A stretch of 58,500 bases of DNA from JAVBNF01 sp031551725 (GCA_031551725.1 JAVBNF010000004.1:1-58500); one strand, 5' to 3'. Counted from the first letter of the stretch, positions 8,760 through 17,532 are shown. The notes: a model not told the origin generated them from the sequence alone. Numbers and translations: made by a program.

Positions 8760-9356
8760 TTAAAATTGAACGGTAGGTGCAACATCTGCTCCGGCTTGCG
8801 CTTCGAAATAAACTTTCTTTTCAAAACCGAACATTCCTGCCACCATGTTGGCCGGAAAACGGCGGATATAAGCGTTGTAGCTCATCACAGCCTCGTTAAA
8901 ACGTTGGCGTTCCACGGTAATACGGTTTTCAGTTCCTTCGAGTTGCGACTGCAACGCCAGGAAGTTTTGGTTGGCTTTCAAATCGGGATAACGCTCTACG
9001 GTTACCAACAAGCGCGACAAAGCCGATCCTACTTGTTGTTGAGCTGCTTGGAACTGTTTGATTTGCTCGGCTGTCGGCGTTTCGCCCGCGGCCAATTGGA
9101 TTTTTGTTGCCTGATTACGAGCTTCGATCACGTGCGTAAATGTTTCTTGTTCGTGTTCGGCGTAGCCTTTAACGGTTGCAACAAGGTTCGGAATAAGATC
9201 TGCACGGCGTTGGTACACGCTTTGTACTTGCGCCCATTGCTTGCTGCAATTTTCGTCCATCGTTACCATTTTGTTGTATGAACGGTAGAACCATCCAACA
9301 ATCAGCAATACAATAAATGCTATAATTCCAAATGTAATTAATTTCGAGTTTTTCAT
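8760..9356 (-). CDS. lemA: LemA family protein
   Basis: The 198-residue protein has one N-terminal membrane helix (LITFGIIAFIVLLIVGWFY) followed by a helical, coiled-coil-rich domain with the family hallmark RADLIPNLVATVKGYAEHE and later VERYPDLKANQNF. The length and the closing aromatic segment fit LemA. The first Met gives a complete N-terminus. It leads an operon with two TPM proteins. Confidence 0.93.
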   Translation of the reverse strand: MKNSKLITFGIIAFIVLLIVGWFYRSYNKMVTMDENCSKQWAQVQSVYQRRADLIPNLVATVKGYAEHEQETFTHVIEARNQATKIQLAAGETPTAEQIKQFQAAQQQVGSALSRLLVTVERYPDLKANQNFLALQSQLEGTENRITVERQRFNEAVMSYNAYIRRFPANMVAGMFGFEKKVYFEAQAGADVAPTVQF

Positions 9357-9377
9357 TTTGTTTGTTTTTTATTTTTA

Positions 9378-9408
9378 CAAAAATACAAAATATTTGCCAC
9401 GCGGCAAT
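9378..9408 (-). promoter_or_regulatory. Promoter of the lemA-TPM operon
   Basis: On the minus strand TATTTTTG (9378-9385) lies 19 bp downstream of ATTG (9405-9408), one mismatch from TTTG. The lemA start codon follows 21 bp later. Confidence 0.6.
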
Positions 9409-9506
9409 AGGTTTTGTAAGATTTAACAAAAAATTAACATTTGTTAAGAAATAATTTAGGGGGTCATCGCGTTTATATATGTAAAGACTTTTATAAAACA
9501 AATGTT

Positions 9507-9962
9507 ATGAAAAATAGAAACGAAAAACTTTTAAAATTCATTAATCATAATGGCTATATTGTTCCAACCGGAAAAACTAAAAGAGATGAAGATATCAGAG
9601 AGAAAATCATCAAACAATTTTACAACGATTGGGCAGGCGAAAATACCGAAAAGAAAGTAAAAAACGATAGTTTAAAACAATTTATTCACGTAAATCATTT
9701 ATCAAAGAAAGAAACCATGCGATGGGGGTGTTTATCTGCCAATTCAACATTGACGGTGTTAGAATTGTCGTATGTTTTGAAATATGCTGTAAAGGTCGGG
9801 AATGATAAACCCAAAAACAACGCTAATCAAAGGGAGTTCAAAGATATTATTATAATGGAATGTGATGTTCCTAAACTTCGCCCGTATATAGTTAAAGCCA
9901 AACTAATCGTTGGAGTTAAGCGAGAACATAAAAAAATACAATATTGTTTGACTGCAAAATAA
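9507..9962 (+). CDS. Orphan protein of unknown function
   Basis: About 151 residues from ATG 9507; an upstream start at 9441 would add 22 unlikely residues. The protein is rich in Lys and Asn, has no signal peptide or membrane helix, and ends in a basic beta-like segment (KLIVGVKREHKKIQYCLTA). The gene is more A/T-rich than its neighbours and is alone on the plus strand between two minus-strand units, which suggests acquisition. I do not recognise the family. Confidence 0.65.
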   Translation: MKNRNEKLLKFINHNGYIVPTGKTKRDEDIREKIIKQFYNDWAGENTEKKVKNDSLKQFIHVNHLSKKETMRWGCLSANSTLTVLELSYVLKYAVKVGNDKPKNNANQREFKDIIIMECDVPKLRPYIVKAKLIVGVKREHKKIQYCLTAK

Positions 9963-10018
9963 AAAAAGGTCACTACTTTATAACGAGAACAGCAAACTCC
10001 CTCCTCTTGTATGACCTT
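9957..10018 (-). terminator. Terminator or small structured RNA after tgt
   Basis: Read on the minus strand, AAAGGTCA (10018-10011) pairs with TGACCTTT (9971-9964) and is followed by TTTTATTTT, as in an intrinsic terminator for tgt. The loop is unusually long (39 nt) and contains a purine-rich AAGAGGAGGGAG segment. A small RNA or antisense element to the orphan gene's end is an alternative. Confidence 0.55.
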
Positions 10019-10062
10019 TCTGATGCAAAGTTAAAATATTTTTTTCAGATTAACAAAAAAAT

Positions 10063-11193
10063 CTACAGCCTCTGCATCAAGCGTTCCACCATCGTGTTCT
10101 TCCACGATGCGAAATCGCCGGCCAAAATGTGTTGGCGCGCTTCTCCTACCAACCACAAGTAAAATGCAAGGTTGTGCTGGCTAGCAATCATCATCCCTAA
10201 AATTTCTTTAGCATGAAACAAGTGGCGTAAATAGGCTTTGGTATACATTTCATCCACTTCGCTGGCGCCGCCTTCTTCGATGGGGGAAAAATCATTTTTC
10301 CATTTTTCGTTTTTCATGTTCATGATGCCGTTTTTGGTAAACAGCATGCCGTTGCGGCCGTTGCGCGTGGGCATTACACAGTCGAACATGTCGATTCCGA
10401 GAGCAATGCCTTCCAGAATATTGGCCGGAGTTCCCACTCCCATCAAATAACGAGGTTTATCTTTCGGTAAAATTCCACAAACAAGTTCGGTCATTTCGTA
10501 CATCATTTCGGCAGGTTCGCCTACCGACAAGCCGCCGATAGCATTTCCTTCGGCATTTTGCGAAGCAATAAATTCGGCGGATTGTTTACGTAAATCCTTG
10601 TAAACACTGCCTTGCACGATCGGAAACAATGTTTGCGAATATCCATAAAGCGGTTCGGTATTGTTAAAATGCTTCACACAACGTTCGAGCCAACGATGCG
10701 TGATGTGCATGGATTTTTTTGCATAATCATAATCGCAGGGATAAGGCGTACATTCGTCAAACGCCATCATGATATCGGCGCCAATCGTGCGTTGGATATC
10801 CATCACACGTTCAGGGGTAAACAAATGACGGGAACCATCAATATGCGATTGGAAAACAGCACCCTCTTCGGTCAACTTGCGGGTTCCGGAAAGCGAATAC
10901 ACCTGATAGCCGCCGCTGTCGGTCAAAATCGGTTTATTCCAACCATTGAATTTATGCAATCCGCCCGCTTTTTGCAAAACATCCAAGCCGGGGCGCAAGT
11001 ATAAATGATAGGTATTTCCTAAAATAATTTGCGCTTTCACATCGTCTTTCATGTCGCGTAAATGCATGGCTTTTACGCTGCCGGCGGTACCGACAGGCAT
11101 AAAAATCGGCGTTAAAATTTCTCCGTGGTCAGTGGTAATCACACCCGCCCGTGCTTTGGAACCGGAATCTGTTGCTAAAATTTTGTAATTCAA
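10063..11193 (-). CDS. tgt: Queuine/preQ1 tRNA-guanine transglycosylase
   Basis: The 376-residue protein exchanges guanine 34 of tRNAs with GUN anticodons for the queuosine precursor preQ1. Motifs include LTDSGGYQVYSL (catalytic Asp near residue 90), MAFDECTPYP, and NAIGGLSVGEP. The C-terminal zinc site is unusual: the three Cys that normally precede KAYLRHL are absent, while the later QHNL His is kept. The gene is monocistronic, with a hairpin downstream. Confidence 0.95.
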   Translation of the reverse strand: MNYKILATDSGSKARAGVITTDHGEILTPIFMPVGTAGSVKAMHLRDMKDDVKAQIILGNTYHLYLRPGLDVLQKAGGLHKFNGWNKPILTDSGGYQVYSLSGTRKLTEEGAVFQSHIDGSRHLFTPERVMDIQRTIGADIMMAFDECTPYPCDYDYAKKSMHITHRWLERCVKHFNNTEPLYGYSQTLFPIVQGSVYKDLRKQSAEFIASQNAEGNAIGGLSVGEPAEMMYEMTELVCGILPKDKPRYLMGVGTPANILEGIALGIDMFDCVMPTRNGRNGMLFTKNGIMNMKNEKWKNDFSPIEEGGASEVDEMYTKAYLRHLFHAKEILGMMIASQHNLAFYLWLVGEARQHILAGDFASWKNTMVERLMQRL

Positions 11194-11199
11194 AGCTTA

Positions 11200-11269
11200 T
11201 AATGTTTAACGTTGGACGTTTAACGTTCAAAATTCAACTTTAATCGTCAAACATTAAACATTAAACAAT
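11200..11269. repeat. Period-7 word array, two opposed arms
   Basis: The left arm is GTTTAAC GTTGGAC GTTTAAC GTTCAAA. The right arm is TTAATCG TCAAACA TTAAACA TTAAACA, the same word family in opposite orientation. It lies in the divergent gap between tgt and the glycosyltransferase. Confidence 0.8.
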
Positions 11270-11352
11270 CCGATGTTCATAAAAAATTTGTCAAAGATAC
11301 TGCATATTTCCGAACTATTTATAATTTTGTATAATTTTTTTAGCAAAAAATA

Positions 11353-12525
11353 ATGAAATTCGAGATTTTGCAAAGTTCTTACCTTGAATGGTGCATTTTA
11401 GGACTGTTTATTATCAGCAGCGCCTATTTGCTATTTTATTATTTAAATTATTTCTATCCTTTGCTGAAAATTTCAAAAACGGAGATTTCAGCAAACAAGA
11501 AGCCCATTTCCGTTGTTATTGTAGCAAAAGACGAATACGAGCCGTTGAAACAAAACCTGCCCTTTGTGTTGGAACAAAATTATCCGAACTTCGAAGTTGT
11601 TTTGGTGGTTGATGGTTATGATGAAGACACTCATTTACTCTTGAAAGGTTTTGCAAGCCGTTACCCTAATTTAAAAATTGTTAATTTTGAGAAAAATATC
11701 AATTTTTTCCGTGATAAGAAATTTGCCGTTTCTTTAGGTATTCGCTCGGCGAGCCACGAACATATCTTACTTACTTCTGCGGATTGCCGTCCGGCAAGTA
11801 CGCAGTGGATTGACGAAATGCAAAGCGGTTTTTCGGACAAGAAGCAAATTGTGCTGGGCTGCCGTTTGTATGAGAAAAAAAACGGCATCCTCAATGCATT
11901 TGTTCGTTTTGATGCGTTTGAAAACGGTTTACAATATTTGTCTGCCGCCAAAAATTCGCAAGCGTATACTGGCATCATCCAAAATGTTGCCTATACGAAA
12001 TCGCTTTTCTGGGAAGGAAACGGGCTTACGGATTATTACAATATCGAGAGCGGCGACGATGATTTGTTTGTAAATAAATGTGCAAATGCAACGAATGTAA
12101 GCATCCGATTTTCGCCGGATTCTTTTGTAAAAACAACCGCATTTACGACTTTAGGCCAATGGTTTAACCATAAAACCCTGCATTTGAAAATGCAATCGTT
12201 TTTCAAGCAGAATATTCGTTGGAAATTGATTTTATTTCGCTTGTTTAATGCGATTTTCTTTTTTTCTTTTTTCGGATTTATCGTTATGGAATGTTTGCAA
12301 AAATCATTTCAAATCGACTTTAACCAAGTTCTGAATCTCGAAATCCTGTTATTCTTTTTTCTCGTAAAAACGAGCGTACAATTGCTTCTCTACAGAAAAT
12401 TTTTGCGCAAGATAAAAGAAGAAATGTTTGTGGCTTTAATTCCGTTTTTTGAGATTTTCATAATGATTTTGCAACCATTTTTAGCAATTTCGAAGTTATT
12501 TTCAAAAAACAGATCTTGGAATTAA
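11353..12525 (+). CDS. Membrane-bound family 2 glycosyltransferase
   Basis: The 390-residue protein starts with a membrane helix, then a GT-A domain: SVVIVAKDEYEPLKQNL, FEVVLVVDGYDED, HILLTSADCRPAS (the position of the metal-binding motif) and ESGDDDLFVNKC. Two or three hydrophobic helices close the protein. This is typical of processive or lipid-linked GT2 enzymes that add sugars at the cytoplasmic membrane. Donor and acceptor cannot be read. Its stop overlaps the stop of the opposite-strand barrel gene by 4 nt. Confidence 0.88.
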   Translation: MKFEILQSSYLEWCILGLFIISSAYLLFYYLNYFYPLLKISKTEISANKKPISVVIVAKDEYEPLKQNLPFVLEQNYPNFEVVLVVDGYDEDTHLLLKGFASRYPNLKIVNFEKNINFFRDKKFAVSLGIRSASHEHILLTSADCRPASTQWIDEMQSGFSDKKQIVLGCRLYEKKNGILNAFVRFDAFENGLQYLSAAKNSQAYTGIIQNVAYTKSLFWEGNGLTDYYNIESGDDDLFVNKCANATNVSIRFSPDSFVKTTAFTTLGQWFNHKTLHLKMQSFFKQNIRWKLILFRLFNAIFFFSFFGFIVMECLQKSFQIDFNQVLNLEILLFFFLVKTSVQLLLYRKFLRKIKEEMFVALIPFFEIFIMILQPFLAISKLFSKNRSWN

Positions 12526-13673
12526 TGATTCCAAACCACCATTAGCTGAATTCCTTTTCCCGCAAACATATTGTTCAGGCCGGCTTGTTCAGCCAACTGA
12601 ATTTGCATGGGATTCCAATACGCCATCACATAGAACATGAAGTTGTTCAACTGGCGATTCCAATTCAGAAAAAAATAAGGCTCATCGTTTGTCCAATCAT
12701 AATAAACCATGGCGCTGATGTTATCAAACATGCCGATGGGGTATGAAAGCGAAAGTCCGGAAAAGCTCATGGAATTGTCGAATGCAAAGGCTTTTTCGTC
12801 GTTCGACATCCAAAACTGTTCAAATGTAGTCAGCAATCCGTTTCCAATTCCGAATGTATAATCGGTTCCAAGCGTAAGCATTTCCTGATTGGTAAAGATG
12901 CCGACCTCTTTGGCCAAATGACTCCACGATGCCTCAGCCCATAATCCGACAACAACATCCATGCGAATATCAGCGCCAAAGCGATTTTCGGCAATATTTT
13001 CATCATACATGAGCGGCGGCATGTTAATGTTTACATTTTCTTTTCGATGATGATAGGATAATGCGGCTTCTCCGTAAGGAATCGGAAGCTGTACGCGTCC
13101 GCCGAATTCAGGCGTATTTTTTTCGGTTGGAAAAACTTCCCAGCCTTTGGTTTCATTGTTTCCATACAATCCCCAAATCCAAATATTGGCATTATTCAAA
13201 AAGTAATAACGAAACAATCCGCCCCACACGCCGTCGGTGAGTTGCAACGGATCGCGCGGATCCATGCGATCAAACCACATCAAGGGGCGAAACATTTGAG
13301 CAGATCCGAAGTTGATTTTCTGCAAACCGACCCGAAATTCAAACTGGCTTCCGGAATAGCGCGTCCACAAACGATAGGGTTTGATGTCGCCATCGGTAAC
13401 CGTAGAATCAATAAAACCAAGGTTTCCGAAGATATTCGCGGAAGCTTCGAAATCGATTAGCTGATTGTTCTTCTTCAAAGGAATCTTATAATCTACTTGT
13501 GGAATATATCTACCTCCAAGCCACAATTTTTGATCTTCCAAATCGGGCGTAAATTGCATCCACCCGGACATCTGACCGCTGAAACCGAAGTTCTTTTCAA
13601 CATCTACAATCGTATCTTGTGCAAGGAGTTTTGCAGATAATGATATAAATAAAATTAAGAAACTTCTTTTCAT
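12522..13673 (-). CDS. Outer-membrane beta-barrel protein (DUF1302-like features)
   Basis: The 383-residue protein has a signal peptide ending LLAQ and many alternating amphipathic strands, ending in the aromatic-rich IQLMVVWNH. A central segment RVGLQKINFGSAQMFRP followed by DPRDPL resembles the conserved part of DUF1302 barrels. It is the last gene of an operon with an ABC ATPase, two FtsX-type permeases and a LolA-like protein, so it may be the outer-membrane receptor or exit point for what they move. The family assignment is by eye. Confidence 0.7.
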   Translation of the reverse strand: MKRSFLILFISLSAKLLAQDTIVDVEKNFGFSGQMSGWMQFTPDLEDQKLWLGGRYIPQVDYKIPLKKNNQLIDFEASANIFGNLGFIDSTVTDGDIKPYRLWTRYSGSQFEFRVGLQKINFGSAQMFRPLMWFDRMDPRDPLQLTDGVWGGLFRYYFLNNANIWIWGLYGNNETKGWEVFPTEKNTPEFGGRVQLPIPYGEAALSYHHRKENVNINMPPLMYDENIAENRFGADIRMDVVVGLWAEASWSHLAKEVGIFTNQEMLTLGTDYTFGIGNGLLTTFEQFWMSNDEKAFAFDNSMSFSGLSLSYPIGMFDNISAMVYYDWTNDEPYFFLNWNRQLNNFMFYVMAYWNPMQIQLAEQAGLNNMFAGKGIQLMVVWNH

Positions 13674-13685
13674 TTTTTTATTTAT

Positions 13686-13764
13686 TGCGCTGTGACGCTA
13701 CGCGTAATGGTCAGCTTCGCTGACGGTTCTTCGCAGATTTTTAAAATTTCGCAGATTTACGCAG
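13686..13764. repeat. Mini-hairpin repeat, copy 1
   Basis: Module A (TTGCGCTGTGACGCTACGCG) is followed by the perfect hairpin GTCAGC-TTC-GCTGAC (13710-13724) and then module B with repeated CGCAGATTT words. The same A-core-B order recurs at 46539-46645, and related parts at 56409-56580. Confidence 0.75.
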
Positions 13765-13800
13765 TTTTATTCTATTTTTTCAGCGTTATCTGCGGAAACA

Positions 13801-14535
13801 CTACTGTTTCAAACTTGCTTTACTGAAAGTGGCTTCCGGGATTTTCACATCAAATTGAATTGAAGAAATCACCCAATCGGTACCTTTTCCTTCTTTCATC
13901 ACGTCTTTGTAATTCATTTTTGTGGGATATGTGCGCGTACCGAATTTTTTAAAATCACTTAATGTTACACGTTTTAAAAGTTGGCCGCTTTTCGCGTACA
14001 GTTCTTGTTTAACAGGCAGATTCAGTGTTTTATCCACCCACACTTTTTGCGAATAATATGCGACATCCTGCACTTTAGCGGTTAGGGTCAAAATATAGCA
14101 AGCACGGCCATTAACGGCTTCTTCTCCGCTCATAACCGCATTGTATGTTTCCGTAAGTTTCCGATCTTCCATCGCATCCTGATAAGATAAGTCGGAGCCC
14201 ATCACCGACTGTTCGAGCATATGTCCGGAAATCATAATTGTACGGTCGGTAGACGGGGTGTAGGTCCACAGTTCTTTATTGATTTTAAGCATTTTTGTAC
14301 CCTTGTCGCGGGCAGGAGAAAGATATTCTGTAAATGATTTTTGTGTGCCCACAACATACGATTTGGAAACCATTGTCCGATCGTTCCGCTTGCCGTGCAC
14401 AATCATGGTCGATTCCATGATCAAGGAGTTTGCAGACATGTTTCTATCTATTTCCGCAAGCATTTTGTTTGCATCTTGCGCAAAAGCCATACTTGTGAAA
14501 AACATTGCTATAATCGAAAGTGAGAACGTTTTCAT
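13801..14535 (-). CDS. LolA-like outer-membrane lipoprotein-sorting protein
   Basis: The 244-residue protein has a signal peptide ending at AFAQ and a periplasmic domain of the LolA-like fold used in the outer membrane lipoprotein-sorting family. Recognisable pieces are MLAEIDRNM, SFTEYLSPARDKGTKML, WTYTPSTDRTIMI and YYSQKVWVDKTLNLPVKQEL. True LolA carries lipoproteins. Members next to transporters probably carry a lipid or hydrophobic cargo. The gene lies with an ABC exporter and a barrel, which suggests a trans-envelope relay. Confidence 0.85.
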   Translation of the reverse strand: MKTFSLSIIAMFFTSMAFAQDANKMLAEIDRNMSANSLIMESTMIVHGKRNDRTMVSKSYVVGTQKSFTEYLSPARDKGTKMLKINKELWTYTPSTDRTIMISGHMLEQSVMGSDLSYQDAMEDRKLTETYNAVMSGEEAVNGRACYILTLTAKVQDVAYYSQKVWVDKTLNLPVKQELYAKSGQLLKRVTLSDFKKFGTRTYPTKMNYKDVMKEGKGTDWVISSIQFDVKIPEATFSKASLKQ

Positions 14536-14540
14536 AACTT

Positions 14541-14579
14541 TTAAATTAGGAATTTAGAATTAGGAATTAGGAATTTTTA
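14541..14579. repeat. Period-7 word array, left flank of S23 gene
   Basis: Heptads of the type TAGGAAT repeat here. The 16 bases GAATTTAGAATTAGGA (14550-14565) are the exact reverse complement of 14936-14951 on the other side of the S23 gene. The array provides the last codons and stop of that gene. Confidence 0.9.
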
Positions 14580-14931
14580 ACTCCTTTTTGAGTGTTTTTA
14601 GTATTGTGCCTATTAATTTTAATAATTCTTCATTATCAGATAAGAGAGATTTAGACATTTTCTTATCCAAAAACGATGTATCTGTTAAAAGTCGAATCCA
14701 ATATTTTGTTTCACGTGCCTCTTTATATGCAATGTACAATTTAGCATAAAAATCCTTTCTTGACTGTCCTCCAACTGCTTCTTCTACATTAGCACCTATC
14801 GAGGTACCACAACGAAGCAACTGTTTTGAAAGAATAAATTCTTTCTTTTCTACAGTCATATATTTATAGCAATTTACTATTCGAATAGCAAATGCGTAAG
14901 TTTTATCGACAATAATATTATCTTCTTTCAT
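14560..14931 (-). CDS. S23-type four-helix-bundle protein
   Basis: The 123-residue protein shows the S23/IVS family pattern: LLRCGTSIGANVEEAVGGQSRKDF near residue 40 and YIAYKEARETKYWIRLL near 70. The fold is a four-helix bundle that forms oligomers. Relatives are encoded in intervening sequences of 23S rRNA genes, and others stand alone; function is unclear. Here it splits an ABC-exporter operon and is bracketed by a perfect 16-bp inverted repeat made of period-7 words. Its C-terminus IPNS and stop codon are encoded by the repeat. It is probably an inserted cassette. Confidence 0.9.
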   Translation of the reverse strand: MKEDNIIVDKTYAFAIRIVNCYKYMTVEKKEFILSKQLLRCGTSIGANVEEAVGGQSRKDFYAKLYIAYKEARETKYWIRLLTDTSFLDKKMSKSLLSDNEELLKLIGTILKTLKKELKIPNS

Positions 14932-14960
14932 AAAATCCTAATTCTAAATTCATAATTCAT
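14932..14960. repeat. Period-7 word array, right flank of S23 gene
   Basis: TCCTAATTCTAAATTC (14936-14951) is the inverted copy of the left flank. It runs directly into the stop of the upstream permease gene at 14961. Confidence 0.9.
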
Positions 14961-16232
14961 TTACTCCAACTCCTTAAACAGCGATGTTGTGTTTCGTTTA
15001 TAAATTGCGCGGCCGGCGAGGGCCGTGCCAATGAAAACAGAAAGAACGCCGGGAATAAATCCGATATATAATAATTTAGGAGATACTTTTGCACGAACCA
15101 CAGGATCAAGCATCATTGAGATATTTTCCATCATTTTGCTGTAATCGATTCCATATTTTTGCAAAATCAAACAAACTCCGATTCCTGCCACCGTGCCTAC
15201 AATAGAGCCAAGGATGCCAATTAGCAAGGACTCGCTCAGCAATGTGCCATATATATGATTTTTTTCTTCACCCAACGCCAAGCGCAATCCGAACTCATTG
15301 TAGCGCCTGATTCCATTCAGCAATCCGGCATTCCAAAGCACAATCGACAATGCCAAAACGAGCAATCCAATCATAATTATGGAAACAACGCCGAAATAAT
15401 CCAACATGCCGGCCATGCCGTTCTGATCGGCCAATTGCAACATTACCGGTGCAAATTCATCTTTATCATCTATATATTTAGCATTAAATTTTTCTTTGAT
15501 CATTTCGGCTTCATTTCGATCGTATTTATCATTGGGTAGAAAGCCTAAAATTTCGCCGCAGGCATCATCCATATCCAATAAAAAACGGGCATCTGAAAGA
15601 TCCACCACAACCGCACCCTTATCCAGCATTCCAACGCCAAAGCGAACAATTCCCGCAATTGAATAGTTGAAAACGGCCATGGAACCGTACATGGTCGAAC
15701 CAAAGAATGTAACAGTATCTCCGGGATTTACATTGAATTTTTCCGCGAAATCATTACTCACCAATATCTCACCTTTTTTTTGAATGAGATGTCCGGATAC
15801 CAAGGCTTTCTGAAAATTCAGGCGCGCGGCTTCTTTGCTTGCCGGCGACAACAGATCATACGCCGTTGCCGCGACAGGCCCTTGTCCTTTTGTTTCACCG
15901 TTTTCATCGGGAATATCCAACAATCCGCCAAAATAAATACGCTGTACCCAATCAATAGCCGGTTCAACCCTCCGCAATTCGGCAAGCTGTTCGTTCGATT
16001 GCAAAATAGCATAATCAATCGGTTTTTGATTCATATCTTTTTGATATTCGCGTGTAACAACTTTCAGATGTCCCGTGTCAAATTTTGCTGTTAACGAAAC
16101 CATATTGTTCATCATGCCATCTATAAAGCCGGTCATAAAAACAACAGTACACACGCCAATTGCCACCACAATAACCGGTAAGCGGCTGCGGTGTCTATCT
16201 CTTATTATTCCTCTCCACAAAAAACGTAACAT
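14961..16232 (-). CDS. ABC transporter permease, FtsX/MacB/LolE type
   Basis: The 423-residue protein has one N-terminal helix (VVAIGVCTVVFMTGFIDGM), a large periplasmic MacB-like domain (about 45-290), then three C-terminal helices with YNEFGLRLALGEEKNHI, the coupling segment to the ATPase. This topology is that of LolCE and MacB. It is the second permease of the operon. Type VII ABC systems use mechanical force to extract lipoproteins or other lipidic cargo rather than transport it through a channel. Confidence 0.9.
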   Translation of the reverse strand: MLRFLWRGIIRDRHRSRLPVIVVAIGVCTVVFMTGFIDGMMNNMVSLTAKFDTGHLKVVTREYQKDMNQKPIDYAILQSNEQLAELRRVEPAIDWVQRIYFGGLLDIPDENGETKGQGPVAATAYDLLSPASKEAARLNFQKALVSGHLIQKKGEILVSNDFAEKFNVNPGDTVTFFGSTMYGSMAVFNYSIAGIVRFGVGMLDKGAVVVDLSDARFLLDMDDACGEILGFLPNDKYDRNEAEMIKEKFNAKYIDDKDEFAPVMLQLADQNGMAGMLDYFGVVSIIMIGLLVLALSIVLWNAGLLNGIRRYNEFGLRLALGEEKNHIYGTLLSESLLIGILGSIVGTVAGIGVCLILQKYGIDYSKMMENISMMLDPVVRAKVSPKLLYIGFIPGVLSVFIGTALAGRAIYKRNTTSLFKELE

Positions 16233-16247
16233 ATTTCTTTCAAATTA

Positions 16248-16314
16248 GAACGATAAACTATACCTGATGAACGATGTGTCCGAAATAGTTTATAGTTCAT
16301 CGTTTATAGTTAAC
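16248..16314. repeat. Period-7 word array, two opposed arms
   Basis: AACGATAAACTATA (16249-16262) faces TATAGTTCATCGTT (16291-16304), its reverse complement with one mismatch, around a core of about 28 bp. The right arm supplies the stop codon of the permease ending at 16310. Confidence 0.8.
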
Positions 16315-17488
16315 TAAACTTTCCTTTTAACGCATTTGCAATGCTCTGTTTGGCAATTTTCCGACAAGGCATAAAACTGATAATTGCCGAAGACAACACT
16401 ATGATGAACACTGTTGTAAGAATTGAAGTTATTTTAAACGCGGGGTACATCACCATACCGCCAACAGATTCGAAGCTGCCTGAATAGCTCGATATATCCA
16501 ATCCTTTCACATTAAATAAAATAAAAATCGGCAATCCCCAAACAGCGCCAAGAATCACTCCCATCACACTATACATAATTCCTTCAAGGGTAAATAAATA
16601 GGTCACCGCCCGCGGTGTGAATCCCAATGCGACGTAAGTTCCGATTTCGCGCTGACGACGAAAAATAGCAAGTACTTGCGTATCGAAAATTGCCAACAAC
16701 GCAATTGAAAGCAGGATCAGAAATATAATAGACGATTCTATGAGCGTGGCTGTTCTCATAGCGTCAATATCCGACAATAGGAACTTTAAATCCTTATACA
16801 TCCATCCATTCAAATCTGTTGTTGGAACATCTTCCGACGACCGCACCAACAACGTCGCCTCATCCGGCATAATCAATAAGCGTTGCAGATCGGACAAATT
16901 GATCCATATCTGCATATTATCCACTGCCGGAACGGGGGTGTAAAAAACAGTTGTTATCAAAACTTCACAAGCATCAAAAGTGCCGTTGGTATTGCGCCAA
17001 CGCATCATTACCCGATCGCCCTTTTTCAAACCGGAAGCTTTTGACATGCGTTCACCGATTGCAGCCACAACGGTAGTAGAATCCGTAGAAATCAATGTAT
17101 TTGAAGGTATCTTCAACACATTTTGGGCAACAGGAATTCCATTTAAAATTACATTTTGCAACCGTCCCTGCGGATAAATCACGCCTTGTGTTATCAATAT
17201 TGGCGTAGTTTGTCCGTTATCAATTTCTTTTTGCAATTCTCGCGGAACATGTCCATGCGCGTTCTGTAAACTGAAAATATCAAAGCGGTCGTACTTCGGA
17301 TGCCAGATTTCGCCCTTACCGGTCTGCCATTGAATCGTATCGCGCCGGGCATCATCAATCCAACCATCAGATACACCGTTGTACAATACAATCACAACAA
17401 ACACAAATGATAATACTCCTACATTCAGCCACGTTCTCACACCTGCGCCGAGAATGTTTTTTATTGCTGTTTTTATGATTAGTTTCAT
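16310..17488 (-). CDS. ABC transporter permease, FtsX/MacB/LolC type
   Basis: The 392-residue protein has an N-terminal helix (VGVLSFVFVVIVLYNGVSD), a periplasmic MacB-like domain and three C-terminal helices, with RRQREIGTYVALGFTPRAV as the ATPase-coupling segment. It pairs with the next permease to form a heterodimer, as LolC does with LolE. Its last codons and stop fall inside a period-7 array. Confidence 0.9.
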   Translation of the reverse strand: MKLIIKTAIKNILGAGVRTWLNVGVLSFVFVVIVLYNGVSDGWIDDARRDTIQWQTGKGEIWHPKYDRFDIFSLQNAHGHVPRELQKEIDNGQTTPILITQGVIYPQGRLQNVILNGIPVAQNVLKIPSNTLISTDSTTVVAAIGERMSKASGLKKGDRVMMRWRNTNGTFDACEVLITTVFYTPVPAVDNMQIWINLSDLQRLLIMPDEATLLVRSSEDVPTTDLNGWMYKDLKFLLSDIDAMRTATLIESSIIFLILLSIALLAIFDTQVLAIFRRQREIGTYVALGFTPRAVTYLFTLEGIMYSVMGVILGAVWGLPIFILFNVKGLDISSYSGSFESVGGMVMYPAFKITSILTTVFIIVLSSAIISFMPCRKIAKQSIANALKGKFS

Positions 17489-17495
17489 GACTTTT

Positions 17496-17532
17496 TAACT
17501 ATGAACTATGAAGTATAAACAATGAACGATTA
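17496..17532. repeat. Period-7 word array, single arm
   Basis: AACTATG AACTATG AAGTATA AACAATG AACGATT: five heptads in a row with one consensus. It lies between the first permease and the ATPase gene. Confidence 0.85.

Noticed and set aside
14560..14931. S23-type protein as Avd of a diversity-generating retroelement, with the FISUMP C-terminus as target
   Set aside because: No reverse transcriptase or template repeat is seen in the window, the two genes are 42 kb apart, and the protein has the S23 signature rather than that of Avd.
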